64,000 bases of DNA from Turritopsis dohrnii (taxonomy: Eukaryota > Cnidaria > Hydrozoa > Anthoathecata > Oceaniidae). Where the stretch lies: positions 124,001 to 188,000 of the forward strand of contig BQMF02000068.1 in the NCBI GenBank assembly GCA_027922465.2, in the 5' to 3' direction. Made by a program: the position numbers and the translations under genes. Below the pieces are notes generated by a model that saw only the letters and a list, made by a program, of their open reading frames with translations, did not search any database and was not told the DNA's origin. Below, piece after piece: positions 21,655-34,779 of this stretch; positions within the stretch are counted from its first letter, which is position 1; every line of letters begins with the position of its first letter.

Positions 21655-24600
21655 CCTAAATAGCACCTTAGCACACCAGGAAACCGCCTGGGCCCACCTT
21701 CGTACAACAACTAGAAAAGTTGTACGGAGGTGGCCTACTTACCTATGTGTATTGGTTAGAAGTCATAAGAAGCTCCCTTACGTTTGTTTTATCAGATAAA
21801 TACGTTCATTTGTCCATTACATGTCTTTGTTAGCATCTAGCGAAACAGGAAACCGCCTGGGCCCACCTTCGTACAACAACTAGAAAAGTTGTACGGAGGT
21901 CGGCCTACTTACCTATGTGTATTGGTTAGAAGTCATAATAAGCTCTCTTACGTTTGTTTTATCAGAAAAATATGTTCATTTGTCAATTACATGTCTATTA
22001 TAAGCATTTAGCGCACCTGGAAATCGCCTGGGCCCACCTTCGTACAGCAACTACAGAAGTTGTACGGAGGTGGCCTACTTACCTATGTGTATTGGTTAGA
22101 AGTCATAAGAAGCTCCCTTACGTTTGTTTCATCAGACAAATACGTTCATTTGTCCATTACATGTCTTTGTTAGCATCTAGCGCACCAGGAAACCGCCTGG
22201 GCCCACCTTCGTACAACAACTAGAAAAGTTGTGCGAAGGTGGCCTACTTACCTATGTGTATTGGTTAGAAGTCATAAGAAGCTCTCTTACGTTTGTTTTA
22301 TCAGAAAAATATGTTCATTTGTCAATTACATGTCTATTATAAGCATTTAGCGCACCAGGAAATCGCCTGGGCCCACCTTCGTACAACAACTAGAAAAGTT
22401 GTACGGAGGTGGCCTACTTACCTATGTGTATTGGTTAGAAGTCATAAGAAGCTCCCTTACGTTTGTTTTGACAGACAAATACGTTCATTTGTCCATTACA
22501 TGTCTTTGTTAGCATCTAGCGAAACAGGAAACCGCCTGGGCCCACCTTCGTACAACAACTAGAAAAGTTGTACGGAGGTCGGCCTACTTACCTGTGTGTA
22601 TCGGTTAGAAGTCATAATAAGCTCTCTTATGTTTGTTTTATCAGAAAAATATGTTCATTTGTCAATTACATGTCTATTATAAGCATTTAGCGCACCAGGA
22701 AACCGCCTGGGCCCACCTTCGTACAACAACTAGAAAAGTTGTACGGAGGTCGGCCTACTTACCTATGTGTATTGGTTAGAAGTCATAAGAAGCTCCCTTA
22801 CGTTTGTTTTATCAGATAAATACGTTCATTTGTCCATTACATGTCTTTGTTAGCATCTAGCGCACCAGGAAACCGCCTGGGCCCACCTTCGTACAACAAC
22901 TAGAAAAGTTGTACGGAGGTCGGCCTACTTACCTATGTGTATTGGTTAGAAGTCATAATAAGCTCTCTTACGTTTGTTTTATCAGAAAAATATGTTCATT
23001 TGTCAATTACATGTCTATTATAAGCATTTAGCGCACCAGGAAATCGCCTGGGCCCACCTTCGTACAGCAACTACAGAAGTTGTACGGAGGTGGCCTACTT
23101 ACCTATGTGTATTGGTTAGAAGTCATAAGAAGCTCCCTTACGTTTGTTTTATCAGACAAATACGTTCATTTGTCCATTACATGTCTTTGTTAGCATCTAG
23201 CGAAACAGGAAACCGCCTGGGCCCACCTTCGTACAACAACTAGAAAAGTTGTACGGAGGCGGCCTACTTACCTATGTGTATTGGTTAGAAGTCATAAGAA
23301 ACTCCCTTACGTTTGTTTTATCAGATAAATACGTTCATTTGTCCATTACATGTCTTTTTTAGCATCTAGCGAAACAGGAAACCGCCTGGGCCCACCTTCG
23401 TACAACAACTAGAAAAGTTGTACGGAGGTGGCCTACTTACCTATGTGTATTGGTTAGAAGTCATAAGAAGCTCCCTTACGTTTGTTTTATCAGATAAATA
23501 CGTTCATTTGTCCATTACATGTTTTTGTTAGCATCTAGCGAAACAGGAAACCGCCTGGGCCCACCTTCGTACAACAACTAGAAAAGTTGTACGGAGGTCG
23601 GCCTACTTACCTATGTGTATTGGTTAGAAGTCATAATAAGCTCTCTTACGTTTGTTTTATCAGAAAAATATGTTCATTTGTCAATTACATGTCTATTATA
23701 AGCATTTAGCGCACCAGGAAATCGCCTGGGCCCACCTTCGTACAGCAACTACAGAAGTTGTACGGAGGTGGCCTACTTACCTATGTGTATTGGTTAGAAG
23801 TCATAAGAAGCTCCCTTACGTTTGTTTTATCAGACAAATACGTTCATTTGTCCATTACATGTCTTTGTTAGCATCTAGCGAAACAGGAAACCGCCTGGGC
23901 CCACCTTCGTACAACAACTAGAGAAGTTGTGCGAAGGTGGCCTACTTACCTATGTGTATTGGTTAGAAGTCATAAGAAGCTCTCTTACGTTTGTTTTATC
24001 AGAAAAATATGTTCATTTGTCAATTACATGTCTATTATAAGCATTTAGCGCACCAGGAAATCGCTTGGGCCCACCTTCGTACAACAACTAGAAAAGTTGT
24101 ACGGAGGTGGCCTACTTACCTATGTGTATTGGTTAGAAGTCACAAGAAACTCCCTTACGTTTGTTTTGTCAGACAAATACGTTCATTTGTCCATTACACG
24201 TCTTTGTTAGCATCTAGCGAAACAGGAAACCGCCTGGGCCCACCTTCGTACAGCAACTACAGAAGTTGTACGAAGGTGGCCTACTTACCTATGTGTATTG
24301 GTTAGAAGTCATAAGAAGCTCCCTTACGTTTGTTTTATCAGACAAATACGTTCATTTGTCCATTACATGTCTTTGTTAGCATCTAGCGAAACAGGAAACC
24401 GCCTGGGCCCACCTTCGTACAACAACTAGAAAAGTTGTGCGAAGGTGGCCTACTTACCTATGTGTATTGGTTAGAAGTCATAAGAAGCTCTCTTACGTTT
24501 GTTTTATCAGAAAAATATGTTCATTTGTCAATTACATGTCTATTATAAGCATTTAGCGCACCAGGAAATCGCCTGGGCCCACCTTCGTAAAACAACTAGA

Positions 24601-25690
24601 AAAGTTGTACGGAGGTGGCCTACTTACCTATGTGTATTGGTTAGAAGTCATAAGAAGCTCCCTTACGTTTGTTTTGACAGACAAATATGTTCATTTGTCA
24701 ATTACATGTCTATTATAAGCATTTAGCGCACCTGGAAATCGCCTGGGCCCACCTTCGTACAGCAACTACAGAAGTTGTACGGAGGTGGCCTACTTACCTA
24801 TGTGTATTGGTTAGAAGTCATAAGAAGCTCCCTTACGTTTGTTTGATCAGACAAATACGTTCATTTGTCCATTACATGTCTTTGTTAGCATCTAGCGAAA
24901 CAGGAAACCGCCTGGGCCCACCTTCGTACAACAACTAGAAAAGTTGTACGGAGGTGGCCTACTTACCTATGTGTATTGGTTAGAAGTCATAAGAAGCTCC
25001 CTTACGTTTGTTTTATCAGATAAATACGTTCATTTGTCCATTACATGTCTTTGTTAGCATCTAGCGAAACAGGAAACCGCCTGGGCCCACCTTCGTACAA
25101 CAACTAGAAAAGTTGTGCGAAGGTGGCCTACTTACCTATGTGTATTGGTTAGAATTCATAAGAAGCTCCCTTACGTTTGTTTTATCAGACAAATACGTTC
25201 ATTTGTCCATTACATGTCTTTGTTAGCATCTAGCGAAACAGGAAACCGCCTGGGCCCACCTTCGTACAACAACTAGAAAAGTTGTACGGAGGCGGCCTAC
25301 TTACCTATGTGTATTGGTTAGAAGTCATAAGAAGCTCCCTTACGTTTGCTTTATCAGACAAATATGTTTATTTGTCTATTACATGTCTTTGTTAGCATGT
25401 AGCGCACCAGGAAATCGCGTGGGCCCACCTTCGTACAACAACTAGAGGACCTGTGCGCAAGTGATTTCGATGTCCCTGTATACTATTTAAAAGCCATGGT
25501 ATTTACTTTTTAAGTTTCTTTCATTTCTGTGAATATATATGTCCATTCTAATTCCATGTATGCACTCAGGGCACCTGAAAACCGTTTGGGTGTCCACTTT
25601 CGTACTGCAACTGCGTAGTTATCGGGCAAACGACCTGGTTGTTTATGTGTATAAGGTTATAAGCAATTAAAATCCGTAATACAATGGGTT
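21655..25690. repeat. 170-bp satellite array, about 23 monomers plus a diverged one
   Basis: Tandem monomers of about 169-170 bp, each with GCCTGGGCCCACCTTCGTAC, TACTTACCTATGTGTATTGG, TTACGTTTGTTTTATCAGA and CATTTGTCCATTACATGTC. Two monomer subtypes (ATTATAAGCATTTAGCG versus TTTGTTAGCATCTAGCG) alternate in places, giving a 339-341 bp higher-order unit. Each monomer has an inverted repeat, CCACCTTCGTACAAC and GTTGTACGAAGGTGG, around a loop ACTAGAAAA. The array decays after 25445. Repeated 89-codon open frames are by-products of the repeat. Confidence 0.95.
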
Positions 25691-26084
25691 TGGAACTAGT
25701 TTAATTGAATATATATAACATACTAATATATACAAATAACATAAGAATATACAAAGACATGAAAACAAAATACCTACGCGTTTTTTTTATTAGCAACCAT
25801 GGTCAGACATTATTATTATCACGAATCTTTATACAGGATGACCAATCTCAGTGACTATTATCATTATCATTGTTTGATTATTTTTTTTTCTTTTTCAATG
25901 AACATGTCCAACTTTTCATTTTTCAATAATTATGCTTTTTTTTGCTACTATTAAAATGTTAAGTATTGTTAAATGTGGCGTCAAAAAATTATTCGATTGC
26001 AAAATCAATTTAAAAATTTGGACGTACCATGAAAATCAAGTGAGCAAGTCAAATTGCTCACAAAAATTTTCAGTAAAAACAGGG

Positions 26085-26340
26085 TACTTTTTATGGACTT
26101 GAAATAGATATAACCTTTATAAGCATTTCGTTAAAAACATTGGGTGGTATCCGGTAAAATCGTGTGTATTCTTCAATTTCCTGAACGTAGGTCATATACA
26201 ACTCATATATAACACCCAAGTTACTATTAAGGGGGTGTTCACATAGAGAAAAATTAGCCCGGCAAAGCGGACTGGCTCGGTTCACCGGGCTGATTTTATC
26301 TTGGGTTCACATGAGAAAAAACATCCTAAAAACCGGGCTA
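26085..26340 (-). pseudogene. PIF/Harbinger-like relic with AGCCCGG terminal sequence
   Basis: On the minus strand a frame reads YVQEIEEYTRFYRIPPNVFN then EMLIKV, resembling the helical segment before the DDE domain in Harbinger transposases (a 'xxFRxFxRMxPxxFxELL' pattern). The adjoining sequence GTTCACATAGAGAAAAATTAGCCCGG and its partial repeat GGTTCACATGAGAAAAA look like terminal or subterminal repeat of such an element. There is no catalytic part. The assignment is tentative. Confidence 0.4.
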
Positions 26341-27004
26341 AAAAATGTTATGCGATCGGCTCCTTAACTTTGCTTTGTTACTGACCTTCCAAGCAGCTTT
26401 TGCGACAAAAGTAAAAATCAGTTCCCAACTGCTACAGTCCCAACGCCCGAACGCGTTTTAGTAGCTTGAATCATAGACTCCCTGCTCAGTAGTTGTGCGT
26501 ATTGAATATATGGGAGCGATCTATATGCGAACCAACGGCTAGCAAGAGTATGATAAAGACTGCAGAAAAAATTTTTTAAATTTTTTTCATATTGTGAATT
26601 CACAACTTTCACATAGTCTGTATATATCCGCCCCTGAAACCATACTGTTTTACAAGCACTGAAGAGCTAATAAATAGCTTTCCACAAATATCCGCAATTA
26701 ATCAAATTATGTAAGGTATTTCGTATTTCTACGGTGAAATGCTTTGATCTTCCACAGTTTTGGAAAATTTTTTGTTATGGATTGAAATGAGCCTATATGA
26801 GAACTTTTTAGAAAAACATCACATATAAATATTCGGAAATGTCTCGGCAAAGGGGAGTAAAAAGCATTTTACATCTCAAATGGATGTTCTTGGACTGAAG
26901 CTTTACAAGCACTTTTGAACTAAGCAGGGATGACTGGAATTGCCTGCAAAGCACGATATTCTCTAAATATTAGCACGACCCGCTGAAAATAATTTCAGTT
27001 GCTT

Positions 27005-27130
27005 TAAATAAGAACAAAAAGCCGCTTGGCTTGAAGACTTCAAGAGGTAACACAAAAATACATATCTAGTCACAAAAATACAACATATTCGAATTGCCAA
27101 ATTTTGATCAAATCCGACAAAACGCTTGTA
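27005..27130 (+). repeat. 5' end of the 126-bp-unit repeat family, solo copy
   Basis: AGCCGCTTGGCTTGAAGACT followed by TCAAGAGGTAACACAA and GAATTGCCAAATT matches 60535-60625, the start of the long copy at 60.5-61.6 kb. Confidence 0.65.
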
Positions 27131-27149
27131 TTAAGTAGAGTAGAAAGTT

Positions 27150-27250
27150 TAAATGTCCATTACATGTCTATATTTTGTACCCAGCACATCAGGAAACCGC
27201 ATGTGCCCACCTTCGTACAACATCTAGACCAGTTTCTTGTACAGGTGACT
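27150..27250. repeat. orphan satellite monomer
   Basis: TGTCCATTACATGTCTATAT, CAGGAAACCGCATGTGCCCA and CCTTCGTACAACATCTAGACC match the 170-bp satellite. This single diverged copy is about 1.5 kb beyond the array. Confidence 0.75.
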
Positions 27251-28029
27251 TCACTGCTTTCAACGAAATTCAATGACGCAAGCGTTAAGCTGATGGAATT
27301 ATCTGGATATTATGTCCAAAATTTTAAAGCATTTTATAAAATCATGCAGAAATAATTTCAAGTGCTGTTACACTGTCCTGACGATAAAATTTAGTAGGGT
27401 TGCCAGTAGGGGACCAGAGATTTTGTCCGCCTTGGAGAGGGTTTAAGAGTTTATTAAGGATTCATCCGGGACAAAATTTTTCGGCCGTCTTAAGGAGGTA
27501 TCCGCTTTAAGGAGGTTCCACTGTATAAAAAACAATCTGAAATGGAGTTTGAGAATTTCCCCAAAACCCTCGACCGGCTGCTTCCGTATCCTAAATCATA
27601 TACATTTTAAGGCTTTGAAAACCTAACTCGTCTCGTAACTTTGATCGTAATGCGAGACACTCTGGAACGCTTTTGAGTGAGTACTGAGCAGTTCTGGGTT
27701 TCCTAAAAAACTGTCTTTGCGGAGATATTTAATGTCTTTTCTGAAAGTTTTCGCTGCTAATGTACTACACAAACGCTTAGGTGAGAAAGGAGCAGTTTTC
27801 ACCAGAACCAAGGGCAAGGAATTTCATTTTCCGGAACAGTCAGAGTTGCTTGTTAATCTTATATCGTACTGCCTTTTAACTACTGCCCACCAATTAGGAC
27901 GTTTTGTAGAAAAGAGGTTAACAGCCTGATTGGGAAATGCCACTGCCAAGCATTATGCGCTGTAACGAACAACCGCGCAGTGGATTACAACCGTGCAATG
28001 TGGTGGATATTCATGTACGAAATTTGAAA

Positions 28030-31000
28030 AAACAAGATGCCCTTACGGGCAGAAGGATTTCTGCAAAATCAGCTGAAGTATGAAAATGGAAGACTAACAA
28101 TAACATTCTTGAAACTTGAAAGATTTTGAATGATTGAACAATACAATACAACATTGACTGCTGCTCAGTGTAGACTGCACACAGCAGGTGGGGATTTTGA
28201 CACACAAATTAAAATGAGATTTGTTATTGAAATTTTGAAGTTAAATATGTTCAAACAGCTGGCCAAAGGTGTGCTACCAGTGAAAATTTTCATGACTAAA
28301 TAATTTGAAATTATATGTTGACTCTTTTGAATGTTTGAATGAGAGTGAGAAATGTAAAAAGTACTCTTAGATATAATTACATAAACAATACTCAAATTAC
28401 ATATAAAAGATACGCATGACATAACAATCAACCCAAAATGACCTAATTTAATCTAACACAATAGAAGAAAAGTTTATAAAAATTCTTTTAGAAATTCGAA
28501 AAGGTTGAATGATCTTTACAAGGTATGCCGAAAGTGTACTATGTAAAACTTTATTGCATATATACATCTGAATGACATGAAACATTGTTTATTTTGGGTA
28601 TACAACATATGATTAAGTTTATATTGATCTTTTCTGATATCACAGTGATTACGTATGAAAATGATGTAATATGCTTTAAACATTTGATATGTACTTCCAA
28701 TCTTCTTAATTACATACAAACAGAATTCCCAATGTTGCAAATACAAAAAATAATCAAAGATCTTGATCATTAAAAGTATATGCTCTATAAATTTATACCA
28801 AAATTTACCAAAATTTTGTATTGAGTTACTAATAGTACAGTATTTTGAATTTATACACAGAACATTTCAATTTGCCAGGATGATGATCAGGGCTACATTA
28901 TTACAAAACAAAACGCGATTATAGAAAAAACATCAACAAACAAATCAACAAACATAACATAATAATAAATACGTATTTTATACTGACGCTCCACCCACAC
29001 ACAAGCCACATACAAACAGGAATAAATTCACAACAGATAATATGAGCAAACACGGGTCCACACAGCACGTAAAAATTGAACACAACGTAATTGTTCATTA
29101 ACAATCGTGATTAGGAAGATCATTCGTAAATACGGGCATTGTCAGTATAACTTAGCTAGAAAATCATCAATCAAAAGTGGTGCAGAGCAGACAACCACTA
29201 CAGAATGTTGGAGCTGAGGAGGAAACTGTATTAAAGTATTACAACCCAAACAAGAACCAAAAAAAATCTATCTAGAAAGGCTTAAACACTGAAACATTTT
29301 TCCCTAATAGGAACACATACCTCTTTGACTTAAAACTTCTTAATTTACAACTTTTTAGTTAGAAAATGATTATCACACTACAGTCAGTAGAATATTATAC
29401 GTTTTCCTCAGAGCTTCATAAAAGCTACAAAAACTTTATTGACACTACAAACACTTTAAACCATATTTACCATCAGACCACATATATACTTATTTACATC
29501 TGAATGAAAAATACTTACTTTATTTTGGAATAAAGTATACAGAATAATGAGTGAACATTGATCATTTCTGATTTCAAAGTAATTACGTAAGTAAATCATG
29601 CACATACTTCAAACACTAAAGATTGCTATCAATCTTCCTAATTACGAATGGACTATTTGCAAACAAAAAAGTAAACAAAAATTTTGATCATGAAAAATAC
29701 AAAACTGAAAGTTGAATGTTTTTTACAGGATGTGAAGTGTTTCGAATTGTATATCAAAATTAGGAAGGTTGTCCATAATTAGAGACATTGATAACCTAAA
29801 AACTACTGATCACCGACAAAAAAAAACAATACTGCACTTGAAAGTATTATACAAGCACATAAGCTTAACATAGCTAGAGTGAAACATTAAAGATATAAAA
29901 AGTGATGCTGAGTAGGCAGACAGTTGGAGCTGATATGGAACTTAAGCTGAGCTGTACGCATCCAGAGCTTAAAAAGCATTACAGCCCACATTTGAAACAA
30001 ACAATGATCTTTTTTTAGAAAAAATCTCAGACATTAATCTCAAAAACAAAACATACCTTTTCATTCTGTTTATAAAATGAAACGAAAAACCAACATTGAA
30101 TCATAATAATATAATATAAGATAATAATAAATTACTGCTACAAATTTTATTCCTCCTCTTCAGTTTTGGAAATGTGCATCTTCTTTAATTATACTGACTA
30201 AAGCTGCTTTGGTATCCTTTTGGTGTTTCTTCGACTGAAATGCGTGACTTAGGCTTCGTGTAAACATTCGCACGAGATTTTCAAAAACCGCTAGGTTTGG
30301 ACAGTAAGAAGAAGAACAAGATGCCCTTACGGGCAGAAAGATTTCTGCAAAATCAGCTGAAGTATGACAATGGAACACTAACAATAACATTCTTGAAACT
30401 TGAATGGTTTTGAATGATTGAATACAATACAATACAATACAGCATTGACTGCTGCTCAGTGTAGCCTGCACACAGCAGGTGGGAATTGTAACACACAAAA
30501 TAAAATGAGTTTTGTTATTGAAATTTTGAAGTTATATGTTCAAACAGCTGGCCAAAGGTGTGCTACCAGTGAAAATTTTCATGAATAAATGATTTGAAAT
30601 TATATGTTTATAAAGTTTATAAAAATTCTTTTAGAAATTCGAAAAGGTTGAATGATCTTTACAAGGCATGCCGAAAGTGTAATTGATACTATGTAAAACT
30701 TTCTTGCATATATACATCTGAATGACATGGAATATTGTTTATTCTGGGTATACAAAATTCAATTAAGTTTATATTGATCTTTTCTGATATCACAGTGATT
30801 ACGTATGAAAATCACATAATATGCTTTAAACATTTGATATGTGCTTCCAACCTTCTTAATTACATACAAACAGAATTCCCAATGTTGCAAATACAAAAAG
30901 TAATCAAAGATCTTGATCATTAAAAGTATATGCTTTATAAATTTATACCAAAATTTACCAAAATTTTGTATTGTGTTACTAATGGTGCAGTATTTTGAAT

Positions 31001-32455
31001 TTATACACAGTTAGAACATTTCAATTTGCCAGGATAATGATCAAGGCTATATTATTACAAAAAAAAAGACGATTATAGAAAAAACATATCAACAAACAAA
31101 TCAACAAACATAAAATAATAATAAATACATAATAGTTTATACTGACGCTCGACCCACACACAAGCCACATACAAACAGGAATAAATTCACAACAGATAAC
31201 ACGAGCAAACACGGGTCCACACAGCACGTAAAAATTGAACACAACGTAATTGTTCATTAACAATCGTGATTAGGAAGATCATTCGTAAATAGGGGCATTG
31301 TCAGTATAACTTAGCTAGAAAATCATCAATCAAAAGTGGTGCAGAGCAGACAACCACTACAGAATGTTGGAGCTGAGGAGGAAACTGTATTAAAGTATTA
31401 CAACCCAAACAAGAACCAAAAAAAAATCTATCTAGAAAGGCTTAAACACTGAAACATTTTTCCCTAATAGGAACACATACCTCTTAAAACTTCTTAATTT
31501 ACAACTTTTTAGTTAGAAAAGAATTATCACACTACAGTAGAATATTATACGTATTCCTCAGAGCTTCATAAAAGCTACAAAAACTTTATTGACACTACAA
31601 ACACTTTAAACTATATTTACCATCAGACCACATACTTATTTACATCTGAATGAAAAATACTTACTTTATTTTGGAATAAAGTATATATACAGAATAATGA
31701 GTGTACATTGATCATTTCTGATTTCAAAGTAATTACGTAAGTAAATCATGCACATACTTCAAACACTAAAGATTGCTATCAATCTTCCTAATTACGAATG
31801 GACTAATTGCAAACAAAAAAGTAAACAAAAATTTTGATCATGAAAAATACAAAACTGAAAGTTGAATGTTTTTTACAGGATGTGAAGTGTTTCGAATTGT
31901 ATATCAAAATTAGGAAGGCTGTCCATAATTAGAGACATTGATAACCTAAAAACTACTGATCACCGACAAAAAAAACAATACTGCACTTCAAAGTATTATA
32001 CAAGCACATAAGCTTAACATAGCTAGAGTGAAACATTAAAGATATAAAAAGTGATGCTGAGTAGGCAGACAGTTGGAGCTGATATGGAACTTAAGCTGAG
32101 CTGTACGCATCCAGAGCTTAAAAAGCATTACAGCCCACATTTGAAACAAACAATGATCTTTTTTTAGAAAAAATCTCAGACATTAATCTCAAAAACAAAA
32201 CATACCTTTTCATTCTGTTTATAAAATGAAACGAAAAATCACCATTGAATCATAATAGTATAATATAAGATAATAATAAATTACTGCTTCAAATTTTATT
32301 CTTCATCTTCAGTTTTGAAAATGTGGATCTTCTTTTCCTTTTGGTTGGTTCTTTGTTGTGAGTTTCTTCGACTGAAATGCGTGACTTAGGCTTCGTGTAA
32401 ACATTCGCACGAGATTTTCAAAAACCGCTAGGTTTGGACAGTAAGAAGAAGAAAA
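28030..32455. repeat. large tandem duplication, two copies of about 2.1-2.3 kb
   Basis: Copy 1 starts AACAAGATGCCCTTACGGGC at 28029 and copy 2 starts with the same sequence at 30318. Both end GCTAGGTTTGGACAGTAAGA (30290 and 32431). Most of the length is nearly identical. A stretch of about 130 bp in copy 1 (about 28318-28460) is absent from copy 2. The first copy extends to about 30317. Apparent open frames are short and AT-driven, apart from the minus-strand relic listed separately. Confidence 0.9.
30160..30315 (-). pseudogene. short coding-like relic, present in both duplicated copies
   Basis: On the minus strand: SYCPNLAVFENLVRMFTRSL then SHAFQSKKHQKD, ending DAHFQN and a stop. The second copy (about 32300-32455) keeps the first 30 residues and then differs. 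I do not recognise it. It may be the C-terminal exon of a decayed gene. Confidence 0.3.
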
Positions 32456-32549
32456 AGAACAGAGCCGGTTTTAAGGTATTTCTTGCTTACGCAGAAATCC
32501 AAAAAGAACAGAGCCGGTTTTAAGGTATTTCTTGCTTACGCAGAAATCC
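32452..32549. repeat. exact tandem duplication, about 47 bp
   Basis: AAAAAGAACAGAGCCGGTTT followed by TAAGGTATTTCTTGCTTACG and CAGAAATCC occurs twice in succession immediately after the 2.1-kb duplication ends. Confidence 0.85.
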
Positions 32550-33760
32550 AATTATTCGTAACTAAAACTGAAATTTATGAATCACTTCATAGTGTCCATA
32601 GTCAAAATACTACATTGTTTTTAGAAACTATTTTGTCTTTGACAACGTTGGATTGGACACAGTCAATCTTTGTTAAATAGGTGTAAATTGTGTAAGGTTT
32701 CCAAACGCGTCTTCAACCTCTACAGAAGTAGGCTTTAGAACTGGTTCATCAAGCACTTCCACAACGTTTTCAATTCTTCAGCAACCAAGCCTGGATTGAT
32801 TTCCCGTAAAGCAGCAGATACACTTCCAAATCTTTCTAAGGGTCGTCATAATCCTCAACAGCATCAACCTGGTCTTTAGTAGAAATCTTTGCATAATCGT
32901 TTAAATTGTGTGGACCAGTCAGTAGAATCTCTTATATCAGGCACATCGAAAGGCATCAAATCTTTAATTCATAAGTGTAAAATAACAAGATATGGATAAT
33001 GGCATGGAATTTAAAAAGCAAAAAAGCATGATAGGTTCAAGATCAAATAAGGCATGCAAAAGACTAACAAGACTTCAGTGCATTAAACCTATTTACACAA
33101 GATATTGTAACTTACCTTAAAATATGTTTAGAGCAGTTTGTCACATGTCTCTTTATGGGTTTAATGTAAATGTATGAGTTTATGTAGTTGTCTAAAAGAC
33201 AGAAACGATACCAGGGAATAACAAAGAACAGCACAAAATGCAAGTTAACTGTCATCTCTACTCATACACATTATCAGTCAAAACATCAGAACAAAAACAA
33301 ATGTGCAGAAAAACTTATGGTTATCAGCAGAACTAGTAGTACAGGTTTTACACCTGTGAATAATGCATTGTACCACTCTAAGAACAATGCTGTATGGAAC
33401 ATTCACAATTTAACATGGGCTAACAGTAAGTGAAAGTAAAAATAAAAAATGATCAAAATGGAGTCTATCATAAATCATCAGGTCTGTGACATAATTGACA
33501 TGATAAGTCTGGTCAAATGAAATAGAAAGTTCTTATTGATTTCTCCAAGAGATAAATTGATATTGTTTCCTTCTGGCTGTGGATCTTTTGGAAGATTGAG
33601 TTTAAAAGCAGTTTGTGGGGGTCCAGGGGAGGGGACGAGGTCTCTGTAAGCTCTGAGATTCTACTGTTTTCCATGATTTCAAACAGCTTTACAGTCACTC
33701 TAACTCTGTTTCTTTTTTCACAATATCAACGTATATAGTTGGGTAATTACTTTGCTTTTA
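32550..33760. other. possible decayed coding sequence on the minus strand, no intact gene
   Basis: On the minus strand between 32690 and 32960, separate frames read PFDVPDIRDSTDWSTQFKR and VVEVLDEPVLKPTSVEVED, separated by frameshifts. This looks like an old coding sequence but I cannot name it. The rest is AT-rich and featureless. Confidence 0.3.
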
Positions 33761-33765
33761 TTTTG

Positions 33766-34018
33766 CAGTGGCTTAGTGGTTAAAGCATTGAGCTTAGGAA
33801 CCCAATATTGAGGGTTCAAACCCCGCTGAGGTCGGATGTTGAAAAAGTCACGACTCCTGGATGTACTGCAACTAGCTCGATTCCCTGATGTATTTCGGGG
33901 AAAATGAAGGCTAGTCGGGGAGATTAACGCTATGATGAACATCGGGAATATGTAGCCCCACTCTTTGTAGTGACTTCGGCCTTGAGTGGGGAGAGTGATT
34001 TAGAAGGAAAAAAAAACT
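33766..34018 (+). mobile_element. tRNA-derived SINE
   Basis: The head has RNA polymerase III A-box-like TGGCTTAGTGGTTAAAGC and B-box GGGTTCAAACCCC at tRNA spacing, but no clean anticodon arm. A body of about 180 bp (GATTCCCTGATGTATTTCGG, CTTCGGCCTTGAGTGGGGAG) follows and ends in a short A-rich tail near 34010. This layout fits a SINE rather than a working tRNA gene. Confidence 0.7.
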
Positions 34019-34775
34019 CCTGTGAGAAGGATCTTCAATCTGAACAATATAACAAATTCTTACAAAGGGTAACAAATTCAACTAAAACCAGATGTGTGTT
34101 TATGTTATGTGCATGTTTATGTTTTATTCATTTATATATGTTATGTAATTTTCTTTTTCTTCTCAAGTTTTTTCGTCACCCTTAAAACTGTTGATTTAAA
34201 AATCACAGCCAGAAGACCTGTGGCACTCTAGAGTGGGTTAGAATCTTGTTAGGCCAAATGCTGTATGAACAATCCAAACTTGATGGATGAAATGGACTTT
34301 TCTCATGTTTTTGTGGAACACAGAAGTTTAAAATTTATAGGATTGAGTTTCTATACTACCGTTTATGTTAGTAGAAAAGTGCTTGGCAATATGCCTGTAA
34401 CAGCCTAAAGTTCATTTTACCCAAAAGATAAGCATATCAAAACAATGATACAAGTGCAACTGGCTTTTCATACTGTTTATTATTAAACACAACCAATATG
34501 AGTAATATTTGACACTCATTAATCTTACAATAGAATCCTTTTCAGCTACAAAACATATAATTGCTAGAATAAATAATATTCCATTGCAAAAATTTTAAAC
34601 AAGTGTCAGTTGCTAATTGGGTTACCATTTAAATTACTGGGACTATCACTTGTCACTATGTTCATTTGTATTAGCATTCCTTAAGTCTATAATTTTGAAG
34701 GTAGATTAGCCTAAATTTGATGCTTTTTTTGTAAAAAACAAAACACTTTGAAATGTATATATTTTCATTCATTCT
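34019..34775. other. intergenic, no gene seen
   Basis: AT-rich. No supported feature. Confidence 0.4.
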
Positions 34776-34779
34776 GCCT

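Larger units (their letters stand above)
25691..27140. other. post-satellite stretch, no intact gene
   Basis: AT-rich. It contains the Harbinger-like relic (26080-26340) and the start of a dispersed repeat at 27005. No other gene seen. Confidence 0.4.

Noticed and set aside
21954..24938. Repeated 75-104 codon open frames starting MFYQKNMFICQLHVYYKHL
   Set aside because: They recur exactly at the satellite period and shift with monomer changes; no start context or conserved protein. By-products of the tandem array.
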